The notes beneath the pieces are model-generated. The model had not been told where the DNA came from. It worked only from the letters and a program-made list of their open reading frames with translations, and did no database searches. The position numbers and the translations under genes were made by a program. A stretch of DNA of 64,000 nucleotides from Solitalea lacus (GTDB lineage: Bacteria; Bacteroidota; Bacteroidia; Sphingobacteriales; Sphingobacteriaceae): NCBI RefSeq assembly GCF_022014595.1, contig NZ_CP091740.1:2034200-2098199 (forward strand). The letters run 5' to 3'. Positions 17,381-25,994 of this stretch are shown in pieces (the first letter of the stretch is position 1; every line of letters begins with the position of its first letter).

Positions 17381-17875
17381 ATGGCTGCATTTCTAAAGTT
17401 TAAACCGCAAAGAGGTACTAGAGCTGATGAAGACAGTATTGTTCGGGAACTCATGGCGCGAAAAATTGCCCAGGTCATCTCGTTCATGCAGCAGATGTGG
17501 GTCAATGGAATGAATGCGCTTTTTATGCGAATGACACAGCGGCAACAAAGAATTTTACTTGTGTTGGTGGCAGTAATAACATTGGGGGTGAATGGTTATT
17601 TGATCAGCCATGGATTGGTAAAGACTGACTATAACCCCCTAGACCTGCCAGCGTCTAAAATACCTGGATCAATTAACCTCTTTTCGAAAAGAATCCAGGT
17701 TTCAAGACCTGTTGTAACCCCGGAAGAATTTATCCGAATAGATAGTTTGAAGAAAATTCTGGTTAGACAGATGTATTTATCTAAGGTTTCAAATGGAAAA
17801 GACAGTCTTTTTGAAAAGCATCAAAGGCTACTTGACAGCCTGCTTTATATCGAGCGAATTTATCAGTCACAATAA
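17381..17875 (+). CDS. Single-pass inner-membrane protein in the TraL position
   Basis: 164 aa with a cytoplasmic N-terminus rich in charged residues, one membrane helix (RILLVLVAVITLGVNGYLI, about residues 56-74) and a periplasmic tail. It lies between traK and traM exactly where TraL is found in Bacteroides elements, but it is longer than typical TraL and I do not see a clear TraL motif. It is probably a small coupling component of the inner-membrane complex. Spacing to both neighbours is 3-14 bp, so it belongs to the operon. Confidence 0.6.
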   Translation: MAAFLKFKPQRGTRADEDSIVRELMARKIAQVISFMQQMWVNGMNALFMRMTQRQQRILLVLVAVITLGVNGYLISHGLVKTDYNPLDLPASKIPGSINLFSKRIQVSRPVVTPEEFIRIDSLKKILVRQMYLSKVSNGKDSLFEKHQRLLDSLLYIERIYQSQ

Positions 17876-17889
17876 AAATAATAAGAGTT

Positions 17890-19152
17890 ATGAAATTACA
17901 ACATTCACCTGCGTTTTTGCGAAAACGAAAATTCTTAATGGTATTGCCATTACTGACGCTTCCATTTTTGACATTTTTATTTTGGGCGCTGGGAGGAGGG
18001 AAGGCCACAAATGCAAATGCAAAAACAAAAGAACAAAAGGGCTTCAATCTTACATTGCCGGAGGCAATAATTAAGGAGGAAAAAGCACTTACCAAATTGA
18101 GTTATTATGAAAAGGCCGCTCTCGATTCTCAGAAACTAAAGGAACTGATTAAAAATGACCCCTACTATAAGCGGAATATAAATGATGAGCCTATGCTGCA
18201 AAACGAAACCAGTAATATAGATGTCTCCGCGATTAAGGGATTGCAAACTTCGCCGAACATAATAACTAAACAAGTTGATGAGGACGAGGCGGCTATCTAT
18301 GCAAAGCTAGAGCAACTGGATGCTGCAATAAGACAGCCATCAGAAACTCCAAAGAACGAAAAAGGCAAACAGAAAACGGTTTCTGTAAAAAGCAGGGAAG
18401 TCGACCGATTAGAGCAACTTATGTCGAATATGAATTCTTCAGAAAGTGAAGACAAAGAACTTCAGCAATTAAACGGTATGCTAAACAAAATACTGGATAT
18501 ACAGCATCCTGATCGGGTACGCAAAAAAATCAAACAAGAATCTAGGGAAGAAAATGAGCTGCTGCCTACTGTTACTGTCGGCAATGATCACACGCATGTC
18601 TCATTGTTAAGTAACATCAAGGAAAATCAACTGTCTTCGTCAAATGGTTTTTATGGACTGGCAGAAGAGGAAAAAAATAACGCCATGCAAAATGCAATCC
18701 CGGCAGTTGTTGAGGGAACTCAAACAATTGTTAACGGTTCGGTTATAAAACTTAGACTTGCGGCCGACACTTTTGTAAATGGCTTGCTAATTCCCAAAGG
18801 GCATTTGATTTTTGGAACGGCAACAATCAGTAAGGAACGGCTTATGGTTCTGATTAACAGTGTCCGTTATCAGGATGCTTTATTGCCGGTAAGGCTAAAA
18901 GCATACGATTTGGATGGTATTCCTGGTTTGTATGTACCGGGAGCGATTACCCGGGAAGTTGCCCAACAGTCGGCTGAGCGGTCCATGCAGTCTATTGATT
19001 TCTCGGACTTGGATGCATCAATAAAAGGAAAAGTAACCAGCGAAGGTATTGAAGCGGCGAAGAGTTTGATCGGTAAACGTATTCGAGCCCCGAAAGTGAC
19101 CGTGAAATCCGGTTATAAAGTGTTGCTGGTGGATGAAAATCAAAGTCATTAA
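17890..19152 (+). CDS. traM: Conjugative transposon protein TraM (VirB10-like)
   Basis: 420 aa. The family N-terminus SPAFLRKRKFLMVLPLLTLPF is an uncleaved membrane anchor (about residues 14-35) followed by FWALGGGK. A long variable linker rich in Lys, Glu and Gln follows (residues about 45-250). The C-terminal third is the VirB10-type beta domain: VNGSVIKLRLAADTFVNGLLIPKGHLIFGTA, QDALLPVRLKAYDLDGIPGLYVPGA and the end KVTVKSGYKVLLVDEN. It bridges the inner and outer membranes in the transfer channel. It is followed by traN after 52 bp. Confidence 0.92.
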   Translation: MKLQHSPAFLRKRKFLMVLPLLTLPFLTFLFWALGGGKATNANAKTKEQKGFNLTLPEAIIKEEKALTKLSYYEKAALDSQKLKELIKNDPYYKRNINDEPMLQNETSNIDVSAIKGLQTSPNIITKQVDEDEAAIYAKLEQLDAAIRQPSETPKNEKGKQKTVSVKSREVDRLEQLMSNMNSSESEDKELQQLNGMLNKILDIQHPDRVRKKIKQESREENELLPTVTVGNDHTHVSLLSNIKENQLSSSNGFYGLAEEEKNNAMQNAIPAVVEGTQTIVNGSVIKLRLAADTFVNGLLIPKGHLIFGTATISKERLMVLINSVRYQDALLPVRLKAYDLDGIPGLYVPGAITREVAQQSAERSMQSIDFSDLDASIKGKVTSEGIEAAKSLIGKRIRAPKVTVKSGYKVLLVDENQSH

Positions 19153-19204
19153 ACAGCCGATCCTCAATAAGAATCTATCAGATTACTCAACTAAAATAAT
19201 TCCA

Positions 19205-20050
19205 ATGAAAAAGATTTGTGTGTTAATAATAACAGGAATTATAATATTCCTTAATTCGGTGGTACAGGCACAGCAGGTTTCCTTATCCAGATCAGAAGCG
19301 ATTGTACCTTGCCAGCTTTTAATTACTTTTTCTAAAACTACCAGTATCGTATTCCCTTTTTCGATTAAAAGCATAGATCGCGGGAGCAGTGATGTATTGG
19401 TTCAGCAGGTAAAGAATGTATCGAATGTTATGTTAGTCAAAGCTGCAAAAGAGGGATTTAATGAGACTAATCTTACGGTTATTACAGCCGATGGATCTTT
19501 GTATTCATTTCTGGTGAATTATGCTTCCAATCCAACTGGTTATGCATTTCAAATAAGCAAGGACACCGTTTCCAGTCAAGAGATTGTATTTACTGATGGT
19601 AAGCTGAATGAATTGGAGATTGCCCGACTTGCAGAACGTATTGTCAAAGAAAAACCCATCATAAATAAAAAAGATAAAAAATACGGCATCGGAATAAATC
19701 TTCTTGGAATATACGTTAAGGATGATGAATTGTATTTTCAGCTGAGACTGAAAAACTGTACCAATATTCGTTTCGATGTAGAACAGCTGCGGTTTACTAT
19801 CCTTGATCAAAAGCAATCCAAACGAACGGCTATTCAGCAGCTTGATATAATACCGATAGAAACCTTCGGTAATGTCAAAACCATTAAAGAAAATACGGAA
19901 GAGATAATTGTTGTCGCTTTTCCAAAGTTCACTGTTTCTGATAAAAAATACTTGCAGGTGCAACTTATGGAACATAACGGAGGACGGAACTTGTCTTTAA
20001 AAGTTCGTAATCCGACAATTATTAAAGCAAAGCCTATAGCATTAGAGTAG
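19205..20050 (+). CDS. traN: Conjugative transposon protein TraN (VirB9-like, DUF4138)
   Basis: 281 aa from the ATG at 19205, which opens into a signal peptide (KKICVLIITGIIIFLNSVVQAQ); the frame is open 24 codons further upstream but that start would bury the signal. The mature part begins with SFSKTTSIVFP-type sequence (LLITFSKTTSIVFPFSIKSI) and has the TraN features VLVQQVKNVSNVMLVKAAKE and TVITADGSLYSFLVNY. It should sit in the outer-membrane part of the channel and bind TraM. It is the last core tra gene; traO, P and Q are not found, and an IS1380 element sits 11 bp past the stop codon. Confidence 0.9.
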   Translation: MKKICVLIITGIIIFLNSVVQAQQVSLSRSEAIVPCQLLITFSKTTSIVFPFSIKSIDRGSSDVLVQQVKNVSNVMLVKAAKEGFNETNLTVITADGSLYSFLVNYASNPTGYAFQISKDTVSSQEIVFTDGKLNELEIARLAERIVKEKPIINKKDKKYGIGINLLGIYVKDDELYFQLRLKNCTNIRFDVEQLRFTILDQKQSKRTAIQQLDIIPIETFGNVKTIKENTEEIIVVAFPKFTVSDKKYLQVQLMEHNGGRNLSLKVRNPTIIKAKPIALE

Positions 20051-20061
20051 CATTCTATTAT

Positions 20062-21523
20062 CCCAAAAAAGTCATTAGGGATTTAAGTTTTTGTCAAGTC
20101 AAATGTTTTATTGCAATTCCATAGGCCGGTAAACCATTCTCTTCGTTTCATGGCCAGCGACAGTTTTAGGATTTTCTGGCTGCCGTTTTTTACCATATAC
20201 CCGCCAATGGCAAACACCTTGTAGCGTAATGTTTTCAGGCGTTGTTCTACTTGGGTATTAAGCACGACCTGCCTGAAAAGGCTGATGAAGTTATAGGCCA
20301 TCATCACCCAGTTCAGGGCCGCTTCGGTAGCATCAAAGTTTTTAAGATTGAAGCTGTCTGCCCCAAAATCGTATTTCAGTTCTTTGATCCGGTTTTCGCA
20401 ATTGGCCCTTTGCCGGTACAGATTCCACACCTGAAGCGCCGGCAGGGTTAAATCGGTGACAAAACAACTGTAGCGGTAATTTTTATAAATGCCCTCGTCT
20501 TCAAATAGTTTCAGCGTTTTGTCCGTTGCACAGGGGCGTTCACTGACTTGCTGGCGGACCATGACCAGCCTTCTGGGTTGATCCCACAGGGGACTTTGAT
20601 AAGTGCTTTCGGCCACTTCGATACCAGCGGTAACTTTTACCCACAGGTGTTGTGCGGCGAGTTTTTGTTGGATCGGTTTGTACTGCCGGGCGGCAATGAT
20701 GTAGTTGCCCACTTGTGGACTTTGCTCCAGATACTCAAATACTTCTTTACCGTAAAATCCACTGTCGGCCCTGAATAAGCCTATTTTTTTACCGTTTAGT
20801 TTTTCTATCGTATCGGCTAAAAAGCCTTGGAAATTATTGCTCGTATAGCTGTCGCCGCTTCGCAGCCAAAAGTTGGCGACCATTTTTGTTTCCTCTATAA
20901 AGGCGATTAAAGGATGATGACTGTTGCGGCCTGGCTTAAGGGGGTTGTATCCTTTTTTACTACCCTGTTGCCCGCCGTATCGGGTAAGGATGGTGGAGTC
21001 GACATCCAGCGTGTAATTATCATACTGCAGATTGCCAAAAAACCATTGGTATAAAGGGGTGAAGATCTGCTGGTTGGTGGCCAGGGTATGTTTGTTGAAA
21101 AAGCGCTGGATGGCTTTACTGCCTGCCATTTGTTTGAAACCCCAGCATTGTTTCATGACCGCATCATGGCGTGTTACCTCGCAATGTTCAAACTTGTTGG
21201 CCCCACACCATATGCTGGTCATAAACTGTTGGATGAGTTGATGCGGGGAATAGCCCCGGTTTGACCCTGGGGCTGGCAATGGCAACCGATCCAAGGCTGC
21301 TTCAAACTCCATCCTGTCCAGCATTTTTTTCAGTAAAACAATGCCCGACCAGGGCGTTATTTCTTTGTCTGTAAAGTCAATTTTCAGGTCCAAGTTCAAA
21401 TAAGGTTTACTTACTGCAATTTCCTCCAATTTACATTGGTATAAAACCAATAGTTATCAACAAGTTAACACTCTTAATTTCTAATGGCGGTCATTAGAAA
21501 TTGAGGCTAATGACTTTTTTGGG
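20062..21523 (-). mobile_element. IS1380-family insertion sequence, apparently complete
   Basis: 1462 bp with inverted ends: CCCAAAAAAGTCATTAG (20062-20078) and CTAATGACTTTTTTGGG (21507-21523), a perfect 17-bp match. The element is flanked by a 5-bp direct repeat ATTAT at 20057-20061 and 21524-21528, the target duplication. It carries one transposase gene on the minus strand. The target lies in the short gap between traN and the next gene, so no reading frame is broken, but transcription from the tra promoter into the downstream genes may be affected. The composition is GC-richer than the flanks. Confidence 0.95.
20083..21450 (-). CDS. IS1380-family DDE transposase
   Basis: 455 aa, full length. 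The N-terminal motif LNLDLKIDFTDKEITPWSG and LDRLPLPAPGSNRGYSP are typical of the family. Acidic catalytic residues are visible: Asp in NYTLDVDSTILTRYGGQQG, Asp in GLFRADSGFYG and Glu in QRANCENRIKELKYDFG. The IS1380-type C-terminus with ALNWVMMAYNFISLFRQ and RYKVFAIGGYMVKNG follows. There are no internal stops or frameshifts, so the element may still be able to move. Confidence 0.95.
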   Translation of the reverse strand: MVLYQCKLEEIAVSKPYLNLDLKIDFTDKEITPWSGIVLLKKMLDRMEFEAALDRLPLPAPGSNRGYSPHQLIQQFMTSIWCGANKFEHCEVTRHDAVMKQCWGFKQMAGSKAIQRFFNKHTLATNQQIFTPLYQWFFGNLQYDNYTLDVDSTILTRYGGQQGSKKGYNPLKPGRNSHHPLIAFIEETKMVANFWLRSGDSYTSNNFQGFLADTIEKLNGKKIGLFRADSGFYGKEVFEYLEQSPQVGNYIIAARQYKPIQQKLAAQHLWVKVTAGIEVAESTYQSPLWDQPRRLVMVRQQVSERPCATDKTLKLFEDEGIYKNYRYSCFVTDLTLPALQVWNLYRQRANCENRIKELKYDFGADSFNLKNFDATEAALNWVMMAYNFISLFRQVVLNTQVEQRLKTLRYKVFAIGGYMVKNGSQKILKLSLAMKRREWFTGLWNCNKTFDLTKT

Positions 21524-21555
21524 ATTATTTGAATTCACTAATAAATAAAAAGGAT

Positions 21556-22362
21556 ATGAATCAGAAAAATTTTGAATACCTGAAAGAACAGGTAAAGTTT
21601 TCCGGTTTCGGTGAGGGATTGGAAAGTGAATTAAAAATGAACCTTGAAAAGCAAATGCCGAGCTTTGAATTAAAACATCAAGCAGCATATGGCAAAGATG
21701 AAGTAAGCGCTACACTTCATTTCAGAAGGTCAGAGCAAAATGATATGTACTTTTTTAATAAGTACGATATTGAATTGAAACAGCTTGGGGCGGGGAATGC
21801 ACTTTGCCAAACCTTTTACCTTGCAAAAGATCATACCATCACCCTAAAAGAGGCTTACAACTTAATGAGTGGCAGGTCCATCAATAAGGATCTGAACAAT
21901 AAGGATGGAATGCTTTATAACGCCTGGCTTCAGCTGGATTTTAAACAAACGGATGATAAAGGTAACTTCAAAATCAAGCAATTTCATCAAAACTATGGGT
22001 TTGACCTTACAAAGGAACTCGATAAACATTTGATTAAAGAATTGGGGACAGAACAAGATAAAACCCGATTGATTGAATCCTTAAACAGAGGCAATCGTCA
22101 AATGGTCACTTTTATGTATGAGTCCGGAGAACAGAAACGATTTATAGAGGCAAGTCCACAGTTTAAATCCATAAATATTTACGACAGTAATTTACGGCGT
22201 GTGGGATTAAGAGAAGTTGCTGGAGAAAAAGAAGGTCAATCAGACTCCATACAAAAGGAAGCCAAGAAAGCTAATCAAAAGCAATCTGATTTAGATGATG
22301 AGCAGGAAACGATCAAAGAAAGCAATAAAAGGATAAGAAGTAAGGGGCATTCGATCCACTAG
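21556..22362 (+). CDS. Conserved conjugative-element accessory protein of unknown function
   Basis: 268 aa from the ATG at 21556; the upstream in-frame TTG lies at the IS1380 junction and is not a plausible start. The sequence is hydrophilic with features I associate with a family found beside tra operons in Sphingobacteriales: NFEYLKEQVKFSGFGEGLE, GKDEVSATLHFRRSEQNDMY, QTFYLAKDHTITLKEAYNLM, YNAWLQLDFKQTDDKGN and ASPQFKSINIYDSNLRRV. The tail (residues 225-268) is a low-complexity Lys/Glu/Gln region. No catalytic motif is seen. Before the IS inserted, the gene followed traN by about 30 bp and was probably part of the operon. Confidence 0.7.
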   Translation: MNQKNFEYLKEQVKFSGFGEGLESELKMNLEKQMPSFELKHQAAYGKDEVSATLHFRRSEQNDMYFFNKYDIELKQLGAGNALCQTFYLAKDHTITLKEAYNLMSGRSINKDLNNKDGMLYNAWLQLDFKQTDDKGNFKIKQFHQNYGFDLTKELDKHLIKELGTEQDKTRLIESLNRGNRQMVTFMYESGEQKRFIEASPQFKSINIYDSNLRRVGLREVAGEKEGQSDSIQKEAKKANQKQSDLDDEQETIKESNKRIRSKGHSIH

Positions 22363-22395
22363 TGTAGAAAGCGGTAATTTTCAAAGTAGGTTGCA

Positions 22396-22695
22396 ATGGC
22401 GGAATTAAAGTTATTGTCGGCGTTTTTTGATGCAATTCATGCAGATCCTAAAGTAAGTTCGAGGCATATTTCGCTTTATATGGCAATTCTAAAATGTTAC
22501 TACAACCAGGAGTGTAAGTGTCCGGTTCATGTGTATAGTTACGAATTAATGCCTCTGGCTAAAATATCAAGTAGTGCCACCTTCCATAAAACGTTGCGAG
22601 AACTTGACGAATATAGATATATACGTTATGTGCCTTCATTTGATAACAGGAACAGGAGTAGGATATTTCTTACGGCTATTGGAGTGAGGAAATAG
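22396..22695 (+). CDS. Small winged-helix-like protein of the conjugative element
   Basis: 99 aa. LLSAFFDAIHADPKVSSRHISLYMAIL and ISSSATFHKTLRELDEYRYIRYVPS have the spacing of a helix-turn-helix followed by a wing, as in small plasmid or ICE regulators that choose between states by dosage. It starts 33 bp after the preceding gene. A strong palindrome and a terminator follow. It is likely a DNA-binding protein, but the family is not recognised with certainty. Confidence 0.6.
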   Translation: MAELKLLSAFFDAIHADPKVSSRHISLYMAILKCYYNQECKCPVHVYSYELMPLAKISSSATFHKTLRELDEYRYIRYVPSFDNRNRSRIFLTAIGVRK

Positions 22696-22741
22696 ATAAA
22701 TCTCGTCTATCGAGTACTCCTGGTAAACTGATGGTATATTG

Positions 22742-22776
22742 TAATCCTCAATTCGCGAATCGCGAATTGAGGATTA
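22742..22776. terminator. Perfect 16-bp inverted repeat between convergent genes
   Basis: TAATCCTCAATTCGCG (22742-22757), three-base spacer AAT, then its exact reverse complement (22761-22776). It lies between the convergent small wHTH gene and the primase gene and could act as a bidirectional terminator. The lack of a long T-run and the embedded TTCGCGAA motifs leave a protein-binding site possible. Confidence 0.6.
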
Positions 22777-22785
22777 TTTGCTATG

Positions 22786-22829
22786 AAATCTCCTCACTGA
22801 ATGCGATAACATTTTGAGAGGAGATTTTT
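22786..22829. terminator. Second terminator-like hairpin before the primase gene
   Basis: AAATCTCCTC (22786-22795) pairs with GAGGAGATTT (22818-22827), followed by TT; the A-rich 5' side would serve as T-run for the leftward primase transcript. Confidence 0.6.
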
Positions 22830-22847
22830 GGGTTATACCTCTAGTCT

Positions 22848-23759
22848 TCAAAGTTTTCTTCTTATCCTTTGACGGTGATTTATGCTTTGCTTTTTATGAA
22901 TTAACCAATCGTTTAAATCTTTATGATTTTGGTATAAACGACTTTGATCGATGTACTTACACCTGTCTAATTTTAAGAGTTGTTGGGTAGTATGAATACC
23001 ACTTTTGTCCCGATCTAAATAGAGATATACCCTGTCATGTTTATCAATGGTCTGTGTTGCTTTTTTAAGGAGGGAAAGTGAGTTTAGGATTAAGAAGTTG
23101 GTAGGTTTTATTTTTAATCCATGATTCATGGTTAAAAAAGACAGATAGTCGAAAAAGCCTTCAAAAACGGCTATCACTTCGCTGTTATTCTCAAAGAAGG
23201 TAATGTCCTTCGGAGAACAACAACATTTGAAATCCTTGTTTCTTAATTCGTATCCTCCTGAATTATTTTGAAAACCAATTGCCGTGTGCTGCTTGCCATA
23301 TAATAAAAAATCAACCTCCTTGCATGACAGGTTTGCAGCATGAACTGGAATACAGCGGTATTCTAGATAATCAGTTAACGATTTAGCAGCAAGCGAACGT
23401 GTATCGAGAATAACGATTTTACTTTCATCCGTTTTTTTCTTTTCACCCGCAAGGAAATGGGGTGGGGGGAAAGAAAAAGAGGTTAAGGGTTTATGCTGAG
23501 CCAAACGTTCTAGAAAGTTGCTTACAGAACAGTTAAAAAAGAGAATGCCAAATTCAATCAGACCCCCACCTTTGCCCAATCCATGGTCATACCACACATT
23601 GAGTTTTCGATTTATTTTAAAAGAGGGTGTGTGCTCTTCTCTTAATGGTGAATAATACCAGTAATCCTGATTCAAGATCTTTTGTGGCGGATGATTTAGT
23701 GAGGCTAAATAATCCACCAAATCAATTTGTATCGCATCCTTAATTGGTAGCATTTTCAT
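22848..23759 (-). CDS. Toprim-domain DNA primase of the conjugative element
   Basis: 303 aa. The N-terminal part is a CHC2-like zinc-finger domain of primases (YWYYSPLREEHTPSFKIN, then WYDHGLGKGGGLIEFG), although the zinc Cys/His residues are not all evident. The C-terminal part is a Toprim domain: acidic Glu in VIAVFEGFFDYLSFL and the DxD in VYLYLDRDKSGIHTTQQLL, then KDLNDWL. Such small primases are common on Bacteroidota conjugative elements, where they prime the transferred strand. It is convergent with the accessory genes and is the last recognisable gene of the conjugation block. Confidence 0.85.
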   Translation of the reverse strand: MKMLPIKDAIQIDLVDYLASLNHPPQKILNQDYWYYSPLREEHTPSFKINRKLNVWYDHGLGKGGGLIEFGILFFNCSVSNFLERLAQHKPLTSFSFPPPHFLAGEKKKTDESKIVILDTRSLAAKSLTDYLEYRCIPVHAANLSCKEVDFLLYGKQHTAIGFQNNSGGYELRNKDFKCCCSPKDITFFENNSEVIAVFEGFFDYLSFLTMNHGLKIKPTNFLILNSLSLLKKATQTIDKHDRVYLYLDRDKSGIHTTQQLLKLDRCKYIDQSRLYQNHKDLNDWLIHKKQSINHRQRIRRKL

Positions 23760-24387
23760 TATCCTAGGTATTAGTTTGCAGGAAATAAAAAAGAGATTAA
23801 TATGAAACTGTAATTAGTTGGTTATACTAATCGCTTTAATTCTATAGGTACGATATTCATACTTAATGTCCACATAGAGGTCCGAACAACGGAGCTTTGT
23901 TGTTTCTGCGGATACATAATGCTTGTTTAATATTCAGGTAGGATAACCTAAATACGATTTTTAAGAGTTATGATCGAAAAGGTTATTCCATAAAATGAAC
24001 CTTTCCTGTTGTCATATCATAAATCCCTCCAATGATTTTAATCTCTCCCTTTTGTTCCATTTCATTTAGAATATGACTTTGAGTCTTGATTTGATCAATG
24101 GCTGTTTTTACATTTTCCTCACAAACTGCCTGCACGAATTTCTCGTTCTTTGAAGAGGTTTCTCCTTGGAATGTCGATTTGGCTTTTTGTACAGCGGGTT
24201 GAATTTTATTTAATAGAGCAGTAATGTTGCCTAATTGAACACTGTCAATTGCAGACTTAATGGCGCCACAATGTTCATGCCCTAAAACAACAATAACTTT
24301 TGATCCTGAAACCTTGCAGGCATACTCCAAACTACCCAAAATGTCTTCATTAATAATATTCTGACTAACGTTTCAAGAAAAGATGTT

Positions 24388-25746
24388 TTAAAGGCTATTA
24401 AAGCCCAATTCTTCATTAGTCAGGCCGAATTTATCAATTTGTTTCCGAATCCGTTTCACCATGCCCAGTTTTCTTTTCTGATCCAAAAACAGGTAACCTG
24501 CTGGGTTAATGTAAGTGGCTCCTTTAATCAGTAAGTTCCAGATAATCACGGCCAGCTTTCTGGCAGTAGCGCTGATGGCCGACACACGTCCCTTTCGGAA
24601 ACTGATCCGTTGAAAAAAATCCCTTAAGGGTGTGGAGTCTTTCAGGTTGCCAATGGCATTGGCTGCATTTCGCAAGGCTATTTTTAGCCGGTTACTTCCC
24701 TTGGGCACTTTGCTTGAGAGTACCTTCCCCCCGCTCACCTTGTTGTTGGGCGCCAGGCGCAACCAGCTGGCAAATTGCTTGGCATTGCCAAACTTCCGAA
24801 TGCCTGCTAAACCAACTTCGCTCATTAAGGAAAGTACCGTTGAATAACTCATTCCTTCGATGGCCAGTAAATCCACTCCCTCGAACATTTGATAGGACTT
24901 CAGATTCAAGTCAATGTCTTTTGGGCTGTTTTTATTAATGCGTTTATAGATTTTAGGGGGGAGTTGATGCTGGTTTTTATTGGGGTCATTGCCAATAATC
25001 TTTTCAAGCTGCTCGCCTATTTTTACGTCACATTGCAGCACCTTCTCCTGCAGGTAATCATAAGTCTCCAGTTCCTGCTGCAAGGCAAAGAGGTAATCGG
25101 CTCTGCCGTTGCTTTGCAGGGCCAGGGCAAGTTCGTGTTCACTTTTTCGGCAGTTGCCATGTCGCAGGGAAGCTAGCTTTTGCGGATTGGATTCACCTTG
25201 GCAAATGGCTCGAATGATGCTTAAGCCGGTAAGTCCGCAAATGTCATTGACCACCACATCCAGTCGCAAGTTGAGCAATCGAAGGTATTTCTGCATTTTT
25301 TTGGAGGTAGAGGCCGCCTGATGAAGTAAGTTGGATCGGTGACGACAGTAGGTGCGCAGTTGCTCGGTCGCTTCATCGGGTAAAAAGCTGCTGTTTAACA
25401 AGCCCAGCGTGTGCAGCTTCTGGATCCACTGGCAATCTTTTACATCCGTCTTTTTCCCTTTAATGTTCTTGGTGAATTTTCCGTTGCACAACACGACCTG
25501 AAAGCCTTTGGCTATGAGTACGGCATAAAGGTTTTGCCAATAGGTGCCTGTACTTTCCATCGCTACTGTTTTGACTTTTTTCTCCCCGAGCCACTGGGCC
25601 ATGGCAAAGAGATCCTGGTTATACACCCCAAATTCCCTGACCTCTTCCGGCTGTTGTCCCACAGCCACCCAGTGCGACCGGCTGCCCACGTCGACTCCTG
25701 CCGCATGAGCATTGACCACTTCCATTGGAATCGATTCCTGTTCCAT
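24388..25746 (-). CDS. IS110-family DEDD transposase/recombinase
   Basis: 452 aa. The N-terminal RuvC-like DEDD domain shows Asp in AAGVDVGSRSHWVAV, Glu in TVAMESTGTYWQNL and Asp in GKKTDVKDCQWIQKLH. The C-terminal domain has IEGMSYSTVLSLMSEVGLAGI and FASWLRLAPNNKVSGGK with SSKVPKGSNRLKIALRNAA, carrying the catalytic Ser region of the family. The frame is complete with no stop. It is transcribed leftwards, the same direction as the interrupted gene. Such recombinases are guided by an RNA from the element's non-coding end. Confidence 0.95.
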   Translation of the reverse strand: MEQESIPMEVVNAHAAGVDVGSRSHWVAVGQQPEEVREFGVYNQDLFAMAQWLGEKKVKTVAMESTGTYWQNLYAVLIAKGFQVVLCNGKFTKNIKGKKTDVKDCQWIQKLHTLGLLNSSFLPDEATEQLRTYCRHRSNLLHQAASTSKKMQKYLRLLNLRLDVVVNDICGLTGLSIIRAICQGESNPQKLASLRHGNCRKSEHELALALQSNGRADYLFALQQELETYDYLQEKVLQCDVKIGEQLEKIIGNDPNKNQHQLPPKIYKRINKNSPKDIDLNLKSYQMFEGVDLLAIEGMSYSTVLSLMSEVGLAGIRKFGNAKQFASWLRLAPNNKVSGGKVLSSKVPKGSNRLKIALRNAANAIGNLKDSTPLRDFFQRISFRKGRVSAISATARKLAVIIWNLLIKGATYINPAGYLFLDQKRKLGMVKRIRKQIDKFGLTNEELGFNSL

Positions 25747-25994
25747 GTGTTAACAGTTTAGAAACTCTTTGGAGATGTGCTTTTGGCTAAGAAAATATTC
25801 TGAACGGGGTCCCTCTTTTATGGAGGGCCACCAATGAAGTCATGGCAAACATCTCAACCAGGATTGCGCCCGTGCTTTATAGCGACACTTTTTAAAACGG
25901 CCTTGCAAAGAGCTTTCCTAATTTAATGAATTTGCCCAGATTGTGATAGACCTTTACGTTAGCCCAAGGAGTCAATTCCTCTGAAATAGGATGG
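25747..25994 (-). ncRNA. Candidate bridge RNA region of the IS110 element
   Basis: This is the 248-bp non-coding 5' end of the element. Read on the minus strand it holds a clear hairpin, CCCTC / GAGGG around 25810-25832 (TGGCCCTCCATAAAAGAGGGACC), and further structured stretches. IS110-group elements are known to express a bridge RNA from this position whose loops pair with target and donor sequences. The loops cannot be assigned by eye; the target around the insertion is AATAATATTGCCGGC. Confidence 0.55.

Larger units (their letters stand above)
24361..25994 (-). mobile_element. IS110-family insertion sequence inside the carbonic anhydrase gene
   Basis: About 1634 bp between two copies of ATT (24358-24360 and 25995-25997), one of which belongs to the target. 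Ends were set by rebuilding the interrupted gene. There are no terminal inverted repeats and no longer target duplication, as expected for IS110. The transposase stops 27 bp from the left end, while about 250 bp of non-coding DNA lie upstream of it at the right end, the layout of the IS110 group in which the bridge RNA is encoded 5' of the recombinase. Confidence 0.9.

Noticed and set aside
24630-25761. Several rightward frames of 70-116 codons inside the IS110 element
   Set aside because: All are antisense to the intact transposase gene or the non-coding end and show no domain.
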